In this document: one piece after another, positions 48,968 through 57,381 of the stretch
Position numbering within the stretch: position 1 is the first letter of the stretch
Layout: each line of letters opens with the position of its first letter
Origin: Ardenticatenaceae bacterium
GTDB lineage: Bacteria > Chloroflexota > Anaerolineae > Promineifilales > Promineifilaceae
Reading direction: 5' to 3'
Length of the DNA stretch: 64,000 nucleotides
NCBI GenBank assembly: GCA_020634395.1
Contig: JACKBU010000004.1
Location: forward strand, 124,001 to 188,000
Position numbers and translations under genes: made by a program
The notes under the pieces: generated by a model
The model's database searches: none
The model's input: the letters and a program-made list of their open reading frames with translations, nothing else
What the model was told of the DNA's origin: nothing

Positions 48968-51385
48968 TTACGCATACGCCAGACTTTCGCGCACGCTGAT
49001 GCGGCTGGCGGCGTGCGCCGGGATGAGCGAGGCCAGAAAGGCAATCGCCAGAATGCCCACCAGCCAGATGCCCACGCCGAGGAAGCTAAAAGAAAAATCG
49101 AGATCCACTTTCAGGATGGTCTGGCCGAGCAGATTGGCCATCGGTCGGGCGGCCACAAAAGCCAGCGGCACGGCCAGCGCCCAGCTAATCAGCCCTTGCA
49201 GCACGCCCTCCATGATGAACATGGTCATGATGGTGGGCGACTGCGCGCCGATGGAACGCAGCACGCCGATTTCCCGCGTGCGCTCCACCACGCTGATCCA
49301 CAACGACCCCATCAGGCCGATACCACCCACCACGCCCATCACCAGGGCCAGGCCAAACAACATGCTGTTGATGATGTTGAACTGGTTGAAGGCGTATTCG
49401 GCGTCGGCGGCTTTGGTGCGGCTGAAGAAGGCGCTGGTTTCCACACCGCGCGCTTTGTAGATGTCGTTGAGGGTGGTCATCATGGCCGTCGTAAAGTCGC
49501 CTTCGTGGCGGATGGTGCGCACGACGATCTGGTTGGCGCGGTTGGCTTTTTTGGTGACGTCGACCACGGCCGTTTCCGGCGCATAAATCGGGTCAGTCGA
49601 GATCGGGTCGGGCGTCAGCAGTTGGTACGTGCCGATCACCTGCCAGTCTGCCTTGCCCAGGTTGCCAAAATCAATGGTGATGGTGTCGCCGACGCGCAGG
49701 TTGTTAAACTCGGCCGTGTCCTGGCTGATGACTGCCACGCGGGTATGGGCGTCGGCGGGGGTGAGCCAACGGCCGTCCACGATATACGGTTCGTACATTG
49801 TGCTGCCCTGCGGGATGGCGTATACCTCCGCGCCCAGGCCGGCCGTATCCTGCACCCGCTCGCCCTCGCGCAGCACCGTGCCCGACACCGTAAACCACGC
49901 TTCCGCGTCCACCACGTTGGGCGTTTCCAGGGCAATGGCCTCCACTTCGTCGGCGCGCTGCAAGCCCTGGAAAAAGATACGCATGTCAAACTGCCGCCGG
50001 TCCAGTTCATTTTGCAGGGTAAAGGTCATGGAATTCGCCAGCGTCATCACCATCAAAAACATCGCCCCGGCCAGAATCAGCACCAACTGCGTCAGCGCCA
50101 GCCGCCCTTTGCGCCGGAACATGTTGCCCAGGGCGATGGCGTAGGGCGATGGCAAAATCCTCTCGCCCAGGCTTTCTACGGCGCGATCCAGGCGGCTGCT
50201 GCCAAAATCGCCGCCGATGCCATAGGAGGCGATGGCCTCGCGCACGGAGATGGTCGCGCCGGACAGCACCGGCCATAAAGCCGCCAGCACCGGGGCCAGC
50301 AGAGCGGCCAACACCTGCAAAAAGACGGCGCGGTTGGAAAACTGGAAGGTCTCGTAGTCGATGTTGAAGAGGGCCAGGAACCACTTGCTGCCCTGGTAGG
50401 CGGTGATCAGGCCGGTGGGCAGGGCCACCAGCAGGGCCAGCGAGCCGTAAATCAGCACCCCCGCCAGGAACACTTTCACGATGAGCCGCGACTGCCCGCC
50501 GATGGCCTTCATCACGCCAATCTGGTCGGTCTGCTGGGTGATGATGGCCGTCATGGTGTTGGCGACGATGATGACGCTGGTGAGCAGCGAGACCACCGCC
50601 AGCACGCGCAGGACGATGGTGATGCCTTCGATAAACGGCCGTCCCCAGTGCTCATCGGGCTTCTGATAAATCGTCACGGCCACGCCGATGTTCTGCTTGG
50701 AAAGCTGGTCTTTGATGGCCGCCGCCCGGTCGCGGGCATAATCTTCGCTGTACGGCGTTACACGTACCAAAAGCTGCGTAAACTGCCCCGGCGGAATGCC
50801 AAAACGCGCCAGCCCGTCGGCATCCACAAAAAAGTAGGCGTTGCCGCCAAAATCGGGCGGTGGCACAAAAGGATGGCGGATTTTGCCGGTGACGGGCAGG
50901 GCGCGGTCCGTGCCGGCCATCTCGAAGATGACGGAATCGCCGATGTCGATGCCGTAGTAGTCGCTGGTAATGCGCTCCACGGCGATGTTGTCGCCGTGGG
51001 GCCACTCGCCTTCTGTCAGAATGAGCCAGTCGTAGAGCTGGTTTTGGTAGTCGTCGCGCATGACCAGGGTGGCCCCGGACCAACGGCCGTCGGCCTCCGT
51101 CTTGTAACGCACCGAAGTGATGTTTAACACCTCAATGCCGGCAATGCCGGGGATGTTGGCCAGGGCCTGCGCCGTGTCGCGGTCGATGCTGTTACGCAGG
51201 ACGATGTTCATGTGCGACGGGGCGACGGATTGGTGGGCGGCGTCCATCGTCGACAGCAGTTGGTCCACCAGCCCAAAGATCGTGCCGATGGCAAACACCC
51301 CGGCGGCGATGCTGAGGACCGCCAGGAAGGTGCGTGCTTTGTGCTGCCAGATGTCGTACCAGACTTTGTACCAGATGACGCTCAT
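48968..51385 (-). CDS. ABC transporter permease (two FtsX/MacB-like domains)
   Basis: An 805-residue permease with about eight to ten helices in two FtsX halves. The first is KARTFLAVLSIAAGVFAIGT with a large outer domain and VVSLLTSVIIVANTMTAIIT. The second starts near LGNMFRRKGRLALTQLVLIL and ends in GVVGGIGLMGSLWISVVERT and REIGVLRSIGAQSPTIM. This is the LolCE/MacB-type architecture that moves lipoproteins, peptides or drugs out of the membrane by mechanotransmission. The ATPase gene lies immediately upstream on the same strand, 58 bases apart. The substrate is not evident. Confidence 0.92.
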   Translation of the reverse strand: MSVIWYKVWYDIWQHKARTFLAVLSIAAGVFAIGTIFGLVDQLLSTMDAAHQSVAPSHMNIVLRNSIDRDTAQALANIPGIAGIEVLNITSVRYKTEADGRWSGATLVMRDDYQNQLYDWLILTEGEWPHGDNIAVERITSDYYGIDIGDSVIFEMAGTDRALPVTGKIRHPFVPPPDFGGNAYFFVDADGLARFGIPPGQFTQLLVRVTPYSEDYARDRAAAIKDQLSKQNIGVAVTIYQKPDEHWGRPFIEGITIVLRVLAVVSLLTSVIIVANTMTAIITQQTDQIGVMKAIGGQSRLIVKVFLAGVLIYGSLALLVALPTGLITAYQGSKWFLALFNIDYETFQFSNRAVFLQVLAALLAPVLAALWPVLSGATISVREAIASYGIGGDFGSSRLDRAVESLGERILPSPYAIALGNMFRRKGRLALTQLVLILAGAMFLMVMTLANSMTFTLQNELDRRQFDMRIFFQGLQRADEVEAIALETPNVVDAEAWFTVSGTVLREGERVQDTAGLGAEVYAIPQGSTMYEPYIVDGRWLTPADAHTRVAVISQDTAEFNNLRVGDTITIDFGNLGKADWQVIGTYQLLTPDPISTDPIYAPETAVVDVTKKANRANQIVVRTIRHEGDFTTAMMTTLNDIYKARGVETSAFFSRTKAADAEYAFNQFNIINSMLFGLALVMGVVGGIGLMGSLWISVVERTREIGVLRSIGAQSPTIMTMFIMEGVLQGLISWALAVPLAFVAARPMANLLGQTILKVDLDFSFSFLGVGIWLVGILAIAFLASLIPAHAASRISVRESLAYA

Positions 51386-51472
51386 AGTAGTTGTTAGCTG
51401 TTAGCTGTTAGCAGGAAGTTGGGAGTGAAGGTGTTCTTCACTATCAACTCCCCACTACCAACTGTTTCTCGT
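51384..51472. repeat. GTTAGCTGTTAGCTG and ACCTTCACTCC words between ABC genes
   Basis: TTGTTAGCTGTTAGCTGTTAG is followed by the foldback AGTTGGGAGTGAAGGTG...CACTATCAACTCCCCACT. It lies in the gap between the ATPase and permease genes of one operon and overlaps the last codons of the ATPase. Confidence 0.6.
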
Positions 51473-52187
51473 TGATTTTGTCGCTGAAGATACGGCCGTC
51501 GCGGATTTCGATGGTGCGCGGCAGGCGGGCGGCCAGGCTGCGGCTGTGCGTCACCATCACCATGGTTTTGCCCTGGTCCACCAGACGGCCGAATAACTGG
51601 AATACGTCCTCGGACGTTTGCGTGTCCAGGTTGCCGGTGGGTTCGTCGGCCACCAGCAGGGGGGGGTCGTTGGCCAGGGCGCGGGCGATGGCCGCCCGCT
51701 GCTGCTGCCCGCCGGACACCTGTGCCGGCAGTTTACGCGCCTGATCGGCCAACCCGACGGTATCCAGCAGGTGCATGGCGCGTTCGCGCCGCTGTTTGGG
51801 CGGCAGCTTCTTCACAAAATCCATTGGCAGCACCACGTTTTGCAGCAAGTTTAGCGCCGGGAGAAGCTGGAAGAACTGGAAGATGATGCCCAGATGTTCG
51901 CCGCGCCAGGCGGCCAACTGGTCTTCGCTGAGGGTGTGGACGGGCTGGCCGGTCACAATCACCTCGCCTTCGCTGGGGTGGTCGATGCCGGTGATCATGT
52001 TGAGCAGGGTGGATTTGCCGTTGCCGGACGGCCCGACGATGCAGACGAACTCGCCCTGGTGCACGGCCGTGCTGATACCCTTCAGCACCGTAATCTCTTC
52101 ATCGCCCACGGGGAAGCGTTTGATGACGTTTTTCACTTCAATGATTGGCCCGCCGTTGGCCGAAAATGCTCCGTTTGGCTCGCTCAT
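51444..52187 (-). CDS. ABC transporter ATP-binding protein (LolD/MacB type)
   Basis: A 247-residue ATPase. Walker A is GPSGNGKSTLLN, the Q-loop is in HLGIIFQFFQLLPALNLLQN, the signature is VSGGQQQRAAIARALA, Walker B is LLVADEPTGNLD and the switch His is in VMVTHSRSLA. It powers the adjacent permease. ATG 52187 has GAGGAG eight bases before it; that start region is duplicated (TCATGGGTTCTCC twice on the plus strand), so a nearby second ATG is possible. The last residues (NEKQLVVGS) come from the repeat tract. Confidence 0.94.
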   Translation of the reverse strand: MSEPNGAFSANGGPIIEVKNVIKRFPVGDEEITVLKGISTAVHQGEFVCIVGPSGNGKSTLLNMITGIDHPSEGEVIVTGQPVHTLSEDQLAAWRGEHLGIIFQFFQLLPALNLLQNVVLPMDFVKKLPPKQRRERAMHLLDTVGLADQARKLPAQVSGGQQQRAAIARALANDPPLLVADEPTGNLDTQTSEDVFQLFGRLVDQGKTMVMVTHSRSLAARLPRTIEIRDGRIFSDKINEKQLVVGS

Positions 52188-52419
52188 GGGTTCTCCTCAT
52201 GGGTTCTCCAGCGCCTGTTGGCGCGGCGGATGAACACAGGGTTGTGCGGCTTCATCCGAATGTTTTCTTTTTAGGAGGTGCGCAAAGGCTCACGAATTCA
52301 GGTTGTGCGCCCCTAGTTTACCAGAGGGCCCGTGATAAAAATCACAAACCGCGAGAGATTCTAAGTAAGCGTTCAAGATCGGCGCGGAGAATCGTGTCAT
52401 GCGGCGGGATAAACCGCGT
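52188..52419. other. Upstream region of the ABC operon
   Basis: It contains the duplicated TCATGGGTTCTCC, the CRP/FNR-type dyad and no ORF. A clear -35/-10 pair is not seen on the minus strand. Confidence 0.4.
52331..52346. promoter_or_regulatory. Candidate CRP/FNR-type binding site
   Basis: CGTGATAAAAATCACA matches the CRP consensus TGTGA-N6-TCACA at nine of ten positions and also fits the FNR core TGAT-N4-ATCA. It lies about 145 bases before the ABC operon start and 75 bases from the tandem array. Confidence 0.5.
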
Positions 52420-52671
52420 AGGAACGGTTCAGGAGCCGGTAGGAACGATTCAGGAGTTGGTAGGAACGATTCAGGAGCCGGTAGGAACGGTTCAGGAGCC
52501 GGTAGGAACGGTTCAGGAGCCGGTAGGAACGGTTCAGGAGCTGGTAGGAACGATTCAGGAGCTGGTAGGAACGGTTCAGGAGCCGGTAGGAACGGTTCAG
52601 GAGCCGGTAGCAACGGTTCAGGAGCCGGTAGCAACGGTTCAGGAGCGGGTAGCAGTGGTTCAGGAGCCGGT
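52420..52671. repeat. Tandem array, 12 units of 21 bp
   Basis: The unit is AGGAACGGTTCAGGAGCCGGT. Twelve units make 252 bp. Units 2, 3 and 7 have GATTC, 2 has GTTGGT, 6 and 7 have GCTGGT, and the last three begin AGCA. Drift is strongest at the right end, next to the kinase gene, whose TGA stop lies inside the last unit. The array is open in several frames because 21 is a multiple of three; no protein is claimed. The unit is unrelated to the 28681 array. Confidence 0.92.
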
Positions 52672-53556
52672 GAGCAAGGCGGCCACGGCCGTTGCCGTGG
52701 GCAGTCCCAGGCGCGCCCCGTGGCGGGTGCAGCACAGCGCGGCGGCGGCGCTGGCGTAACGCAGCAGATCGGGCCAGGGCCTGTTCTGGCTCAGGCCGTA
52801 GGCCAACGCGCCGTGGAAGGCGTCGCCTGCGCCGGTGGTGTCCACGGCCGTTACCGCCCACGCGCCCAATTCACCAGCCTCCGCCCCACGCTGCCACACC
52901 AGCCCCCGCGCCCCCAGGGTGATGACGGCCGTGGGCGCGATGGCTGCCAGGTGGGAAACGGCCGTTCGCGCCTCTGCCGCGCCGCTGAACGCCAGCCCAA
53001 ACTTCTCCGAAGCGACCACATAATCCACCAATTCCACCAGCGCCGCCGTGCCGCGATGCACCGACCCGGCGTCCAGCACGGTGAGGATGCCCTGCGCCCG
53101 CGCCCAGCGGGCCACCGGCGGCGACAGGTCCGGCTCCAGGCCATCAAACAAGATAACGCGGGGTTGGTAGATGGCGGGGTCGAGGGCGTTGGCGGGTAAC
53201 GGCCGTGTGCTGCCGCGATAGTTGACCAGAGAGCGACGGCCGTCTGGCTTGGCCAAAATCACCGACAGCGGCGTGGGGTCCGGGCCGCGCACCACCAGCC
53301 GCGTGTCCACGCCCTCGGCGGCCAACTCGGCCAGATGCAGGTCGCCGTACACGTCATCGCCCAGGTAGCCGGCGAAGGCACTGCGCCCGCCCAGGCGGGC
53401 CACGGCCACAGCGGCGTTAGCTGCCGGTCCGCCGCCGCAGCCCACAAAGCGGTCGGCGACGCTTTTTTCGTCGGGCGCGGGGTGGTGGGGAACGGCGAAG
53501 GTGAGGTCGTAAGCGGCGTGGCCCAGGCAGAGGACGTCGAGGGGCTGGGCGGGCAT
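52660..53556 (-). CDS. PfkB-family sugar kinase
   Basis: A 298-residue ribokinase-fold kinase that phosphorylates a sugar or nucleoside with ATP. ATG 53556 (MPAQPLDVLCLGHAAYDL) starts directly at the fold; the frame extends to 53604 but overlaps the next gene. Motifs are VGCGGGPAANAAVAVARLGG (PfkB signature 1), GDDVYGDLHLAELAAEGVDT and DTTGAGDAFHGALAYGL (signature 2 with catalytic Asp). The stop codon and final residues lie in the last unit of the 21-bp array. Substrate not predictable. Confidence 0.9.
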   Translation of the reverse strand: MPAQPLDVLCLGHAAYDLTFAVPHHPAPDEKSVADRFVGCGGGPAANAAVAVARLGGRSAFAGYLGDDVYGDLHLAELAAEGVDTRLVVRGPDPTPLSVILAKPDGRRSLVNYRGSTRPLPANALDPAIYQPRVILFDGLEPDLSPPVARWARAQGILTVLDAGSVHRGTAALVELVDYVVASEKFGLAFSGAAEARTAVSHLAAIAPTAVITLGARGLVWQRGAEAGELGAWAVTAVDTTGAGDAFHGALAYGLSQNRPWPDLLRYASAAAALCCTRHGARLGLPTATAVAALLTGS

Positions 53557-53563
53557 GGGGTGG

Positions 53564-53809
53564 TTAAGAGGAAACGGCCGTTTGCAGGGCGTCGATGAGG
53601 GCAACGGCCGTGATCGGCGCTTGCAGCGTCACGGCCCCAATTTCCACCACCGGGATGGTGTAGCGGTAGCGGGCAAACAGGTCCGCGTCCTGCGTAATGT
53701 CCACTTCCACCAGCCGGTGCGGATACGCCGCCGCCAGAACGGCCAGTTCCGCTTTCACTTCGTCACACAGGCCGCAGCCGTCTTTGGTGTAGAGGGTAAT
53801 GGTGAGCAT
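53564..53809 (-). CDS. Glutaredoxin-like protein (DUF836)
   Basis: An 81-residue thioredoxin-fold protein. The active site is TLYTKDGCGLCDEVKAEL with Cys12 and Cys15, and the cis-Pro loop is in RYRYTIPVVEIG. DUF836 proteins are small dithiol oxidoreductases of unknown partner. It overlaps nothing, ending eight bases before the kinase start on the same strand, so the two genes are likely cotranscribed. Confidence 0.85.
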   Translation of the reverse strand: MLTITLYTKDGCGLCDEVKAELAVLAAAYPHRLVEVDITQDADLFARYRYTIPVVEIGAVTLQAPITAVALIDALQTAVSS

Positions 53810-53811
53810 AG

Positions 53812-53882
53812 GGGATTGGAGACTGGAGACTAGAGACTGGAGACTAATATGGCATACCGCCCAGTCTCCAGTCTCTCTCTTT
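53812..53882. repeat. GGAGACTGG-family foldback
   Basis: GATTGGAGACTGGAGACTAG, then CAGTCTCCAGTCTCTCTC. It separates ctaB from the thioredoxin-like gene (both minus) and may end the ctaB transcript. Confidence 0.75.
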
Positions 53883-54847
53883 TACAATCTTCCCGGCAGC
53901 ATGGAACTGACGATAATCGCCAGCAGCAGCACGGTGAGGTAAATGTTGGAGGAAATGAAAAGGCCGCGCGCGTTTTGCGGGCTGGGGTTGACGATCAGTT
54001 TCACGTTGCGGGCAAACAAATCGGCGGTGGCGATGAGCATGGGCACAAAGTAGGCCCAGCCCAGGTAAGGGAACACAGTCAGCGCCAGGCCAAACACGCA
54101 CGTAGGCGCAGTGTGGGACATGACCCACCAGGCGGCCTGGCGCGGCGTGGTATGCACGGGCAGCATGGGCACGTCGGCCCGCTCGTAATCGTCGCGGTAG
54201 AGGATGGCCAGGCTCCAAAAGTGAAAAGGCGTCCACAGGAAGAGGATCAGCGCCAGGATGAGCGCGCCGGGGCTGTTCCAGGCTCCGGCGGCGGCGCTGC
54301 CGCTGAGCACGGCCGCGCTGCCCGCCGCCCCGCCAATAACGATGTTGAGCAGCGTGCGCGGCTTCAGCCAGATGGTATAGATGAAGACGTAAATGAACGC
54401 GCCCAAAGCCAGGAAAAAGGAGAGCGGTTTGTTAAAAGGAAAGACGGCCGTTACCGGCAGCACAATCAACAGCGTACCCACCCACGGCACCCAGCGCGGA
54501 TTGGGAATTTCGCCGTTGACTAACGGCCGTTTCTTCATCGTCCGCCCCATCTTCTCATCTTTGTGCCGTTCCAGGTACTGATTCAGCGAGGAGGCGCCGG
54601 CTGCCGCCATGCCGCCCGTCAACCATACCAACAGCAGCGTGCCCAGGCCCGGCCAACCGCCGGCAGCCATAAACGCGCCGCCGGTTGCTGCCATCAACAG
54701 CAGCACCACAATGCGCAGTTTGAACAAAACAACCAGCATCCGCAGCATACCGCGCAGCGTGGCAGGTGGGGCCGAAAGATTCTTCCCCACGTGGGGGGCA
54801 TCCGGCTCCAGCACCGGGCCCTGGTTTGTAGCTTCTGATATTGCCAT
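53882..54847 (-). CDS. ctaB: Protoheme IX farnesyltransferase (haem O synthase)
   Basis: A 321-residue membrane enzyme with about nine helices that attaches farnesyl to haem B, giving haem O for terminal oxidases. ATG 54847 has GGAGG four bases upstream; the frame is open to 54949 but overlaps the divergent promoter. The first prenyl-diphosphate motif is ASSLNQYLERHKDEKMGRTM (N-x-x-x-D type) with KKRPL, and the second is YRDDYERADVPMLPV. It is not next to cox genes here. Confidence 0.94.
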   Translation of the reverse strand: MAISEATNQGPVLEPDAPHVGKNLSAPPATLRGMLRMLVVLFKLRIVVLLLMAATGGAFMAAGGWPGLGTLLLVWLTGGMAAAGASSLNQYLERHKDEKMGRTMKKRPLVNGEIPNPRWVPWVGTLLIVLPVTAVFPFNKPLSFFLALGAFIYVFIYTIWLKPRTLLNIVIGGAAGSAAVLSGSAAAGAWNSPGALILALILFLWTPFHFWSLAILYRDDYERADVPMLPVHTTPRQAAWWVMSHTAPTCVFGLALTVFPYLGWAYFVPMLIATADLFARNVKLIVNPSPQNARGLFISSNIYLTVLLLAIIVSSMLPGRL

Positions 54848-54929
54848 GCAGCCTCCAAAATCGAACAAGGGTGGCTTCCGCCGCAGACATTTTAGCAAGC
54901 TTGGCCGGTACAAACAAACGGCAGATAAG

Positions 54930-54957
54930 TTGACATATTCATGAGCCATGCTACACT
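54930..54957 (+). promoter_or_regulatory. Promoter giving an almost leaderless mRNA
   Basis: TTGACA (54930-54935), a 16-base spacer and TACACT (54952-54957). The expected start point at about 54964 is only three bases before ATG 54967, and no Shine-Dalgarno sequence exists. Confidence 0.65.
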
Positions 54958-54966
54958 GGGCACAAG

Positions 54967-57378
54967 ATGGGCGAGCGATTAAGACGGGCTGGCCGGTCGT
55001 TCTGGGCTTTGCTCTTACTACCCTGGCGGTTCTTAAAACGATTGCTGGCGAAACCGGGTCGGTGGTTCACATCCCTGTTTCGGCCGGTGTGGGTATGGGT
55101 TCGCCCTCTCTTCCTCTGGTTCTGGCGCTTTTGGGGCCGTTTAGGACTGGCGCTGCGCAACCTGCTCACCTGGACTATCTGGAAACCGATCTGGCTGATT
55201 ACCATGCCGCTCTGGCTGCCCTTGAGCTGGCTTTTCGAAGGGCTGCGCGGCCACGTCTGGCCGCCGCTGAAGCGTTTTACCGGGCGGGTGGGTCTGGCGC
55301 TGCGCAACTTGCTGACCTGGGTGGTGTGGCGGCCATTTTTCTTGTTGGTGATACGGCCGTTACGCTTCCTCTTTTCTCATCTTGTCTGGCCGATTTTGGT
55401 CTGGCTGGCGCACAAAACACGCCGCTTCTGGCAGTCCACCTGGGACGCCACAGAACCGCGCCGCCTGAAGTGGCGGCGGCGCTGGGCTTCGCGCTGGCTG
55501 GTTTACCGCGCCCGGCTGCGTGTCCTTTTTCAGCGACCGAAGCCGCCCAAAACGGCCGTTTTCGCCCCCCGGCAGCCTCGTTACAATCCCCCCAGCGTGC
55601 GCACGGCCCGCTTCATGACCGCCTTCGGTTCTGTGGCCATCGTCCTTATCCTCAGTTTTGTCACCTGGCAGGAGCAGCAGCCAGACCGCGTGTCGGCCGG
55701 AAATGGCCTCACACTGCCGCGGGTGATCATCGCCACTCCCTCTCCCATGCCCATGACCGCTACCCCGACACCCCGGCCGACCATCGACGTGCGCCTGACT
55801 CCCTGGCCCACGCCGGATCCGCTGCAAACGGGCGGCAGTCTGGCCTTTACCTGGCGGCGCAACGGCAACAGCGACATTTACCTGCTGCCGGTGGGGCAGG
55901 CGGAACCGGTACGCCTGACGCAGCACCCCGCCGAAGACCGCGATCCGGCCTGGAGTCCAAACGGCCGTCAACTCGCCTTTACCTCCCGTCGTGATGGCAA
56001 CTGGGAAATTTACATTTACGATCTGGACAGCGGCGACCTGCGCCGCGTGACCAACAATCTCGCCTTCGACGGCGGTCCCGGCTGGTCGCCGGACGGCCAG
56101 TGGCTGGTGTACGAAGGCTACCGCGAAAACAACCTGGATATTTACATCATCAAAGCCGATCTCAGCGAAGGCCCATACCGCCTGACCGAAAACCCGGCCC
56201 CGGATTATGCGCCGGTCTGGTCGCCGGGCGGGCGGCACATTGCTTTCACCAGTTGGCGCAGCGGCAACCAGGACATCTTCGTGATGTCGCTGAACGAGGT
56301 AACGGACGAAGCGGCCGTGAATGTGACCGCTTCGCCGGGCGGCCAGGAGGAAGAGCCGGTATTTTCGCCAGACGGCCGTTTCCTGGCCTACCACGACGAC
56401 AGCGCCGGCTTCCCGCTTCTTTATGCCGTGCCGCTGGATGAGAACTATCGGCCCGATGGCGAGCCGGTGAGCCTGGGGCAGCAAGGCCGCCATCCCGCCT
56501 GGTCGCCCAACGGCGAATCACTGGTGTACGTGATGGATAAGGGCGACCAGAGTTTCTTGCTGGCGGGCAGCCCGGTGGGCTGGACGGTGTCGCCGCAGGC
56601 TTTTGTGGCCGACGGCCGTTTGGATGACCCCGCCTGGACCGCCAACCCCATGACGCCCGCCCAGGCCGATAATGCCGCCCAGTTCGACAGCCAGTACCCC
56701 GACAAGCCGCTCTTCACCGAAGCCCTGGCCCCTCCGGAAAAAACCGGGCCGCCGGTGAAACTGTTTGAAATGCCCGTCAGCGCCCCGTCGCCCTATCTGA
56801 GCGACCGCGTGGACCAATCGTTCCTGGCTTTGCGCCAGCGCACTGCCGCCGAGGCGGGTTGGGATTTCCTGGCCCAACTGGACAATATGTTTGAAGCCAT
56901 CGACGAAAAGTCTGCGCCGGGCCAGAGCAACCAGACCTGGAACAAAGCCGGGCGGGCCATCGACCTGGCTTACCGCGAGGTGTTGTCGTTTGAACCGCGT
57001 GTGGAAGTCGTGCGTGACGACATTGGCCTGGACACGTACTGGCGGGTCTATCTGCGCGCCGAGGTGCAGGACGGCAGCCAGGGCGAGCCGCTGCGCGAGC
57101 TGCCCTGGGATTTCCGCGCCCGCTTTGGCGACGAGCCGCAGTATTACGACGAGGGCGGCGTGCTGAAGGAAACCATTCCCGCTGGTTACTACGTCGATTT
57201 CACCACGCTGGCGGCGGACTATGGCTGGCAGCGTGTGCCTGCCGACGAAAACTGGCGCACATTTTTCCCCGGTATTGGCTTCTGGCATTATGAAAACCGG
57301 CAGGGACTCGGTTGGGAAGAGGCCATGTTGGAGATTCAAACGGAAGCACTGCTGCAACAGACTTTCCCCGACCGCTAG
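54967..57378 (+). CDS. Membrane-anchored TolB-like propeller protein with Trp/Arg-rich N-terminus
   Basis: An 803-residue protein. Residues 1-195 are rich in Trp, Arg, Leu and Phe with an internal duplication: LGLALRNLLTWTIWKPIWL (about 58-76) and VGLALRNLLTWVVWRPFFL (about 107-125). These may be amphipathic membrane-lying helices. One clear membrane helix follows at about 218-234 (FGSVAIVLILSFVTW), then a Pro/Thr linker (ATPSPMPMTATPTPRPT). Residues 290-560 form a PD40 propeller (AWSPNGRQLAFTSRRDGNWE, WSPGGRHIAFTSWRSGNQDI). The C-terminal 250 residues are unplaced. It probably binds an external partner. The neighbouring M23 gene starts three bases later. Confidence 0.75.
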   Translation: MGERLRRAGRSFWALLLLPWRFLKRLLAKPGRWFTSLFRPVWVWVRPLFLWFWRFWGRLGLALRNLLTWTIWKPIWLITMPLWLPLSWLFEGLRGHVWPPLKRFTGRVGLALRNLLTWVVWRPFFLLVIRPLRFLFSHLVWPILVWLAHKTRRFWQSTWDATEPRRLKWRRRWASRWLVYRARLRVLFQRPKPPKTAVFAPRQPRYNPPSVRTARFMTAFGSVAIVLILSFVTWQEQQPDRVSAGNGLTLPRVIIATPSPMPMTATPTPRPTIDVRLTPWPTPDPLQTGGSLAFTWRRNGNSDIYLLPVGQAEPVRLTQHPAEDRDPAWSPNGRQLAFTSRRDGNWEIYIYDLDSGDLRRVTNNLAFDGGPGWSPDGQWLVYEGYRENNLDIYIIKADLSEGPYRLTENPAPDYAPVWSPGGRHIAFTSWRSGNQDIFVMSLNEVTDEAAVNVTASPGGQEEEPVFSPDGRFLAYHDDSAGFPLLYAVPLDENYRPDGEPVSLGQQGRHPAWSPNGESLVYVMDKGDQSFLLAGSPVGWTVSPQAFVADGRLDDPAWTANPMTPAQADNAAQFDSQYPDKPLFTEALAPPEKTGPPVKLFEMPVSAPSPYLSDRVDQSFLALRQRTAAEAGWDFLAQLDNMFEAIDEKSAPGQSNQTWNKAGRAIDLAYREVLSFEPRVEVVRDDIGLDTYWRVYLRAEVQDGSQGEPLRELPWDFRARFGDEPQYYDEGGVLKETIPAGYYVDFTTLAADYGWQRVPADENWRTFFPGIGFWHYENRQGLGWEEAMLEIQTEALLQQTFPDR

Positions 57379-57381
57379 TTG

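Noticed and set aside
49013..50278. 421-codon plus-strand ORF opposite the ABC permease
   Set aside because: Antisense shadow of the FtsX-type permease.
52397..53199. Long ORFs through the second array (GSGAGRN or LLNRSYR repeats)
   Set aside because: Same effect of a 21-bp unit; they run antisense or out of frame into the sugar kinase gene.
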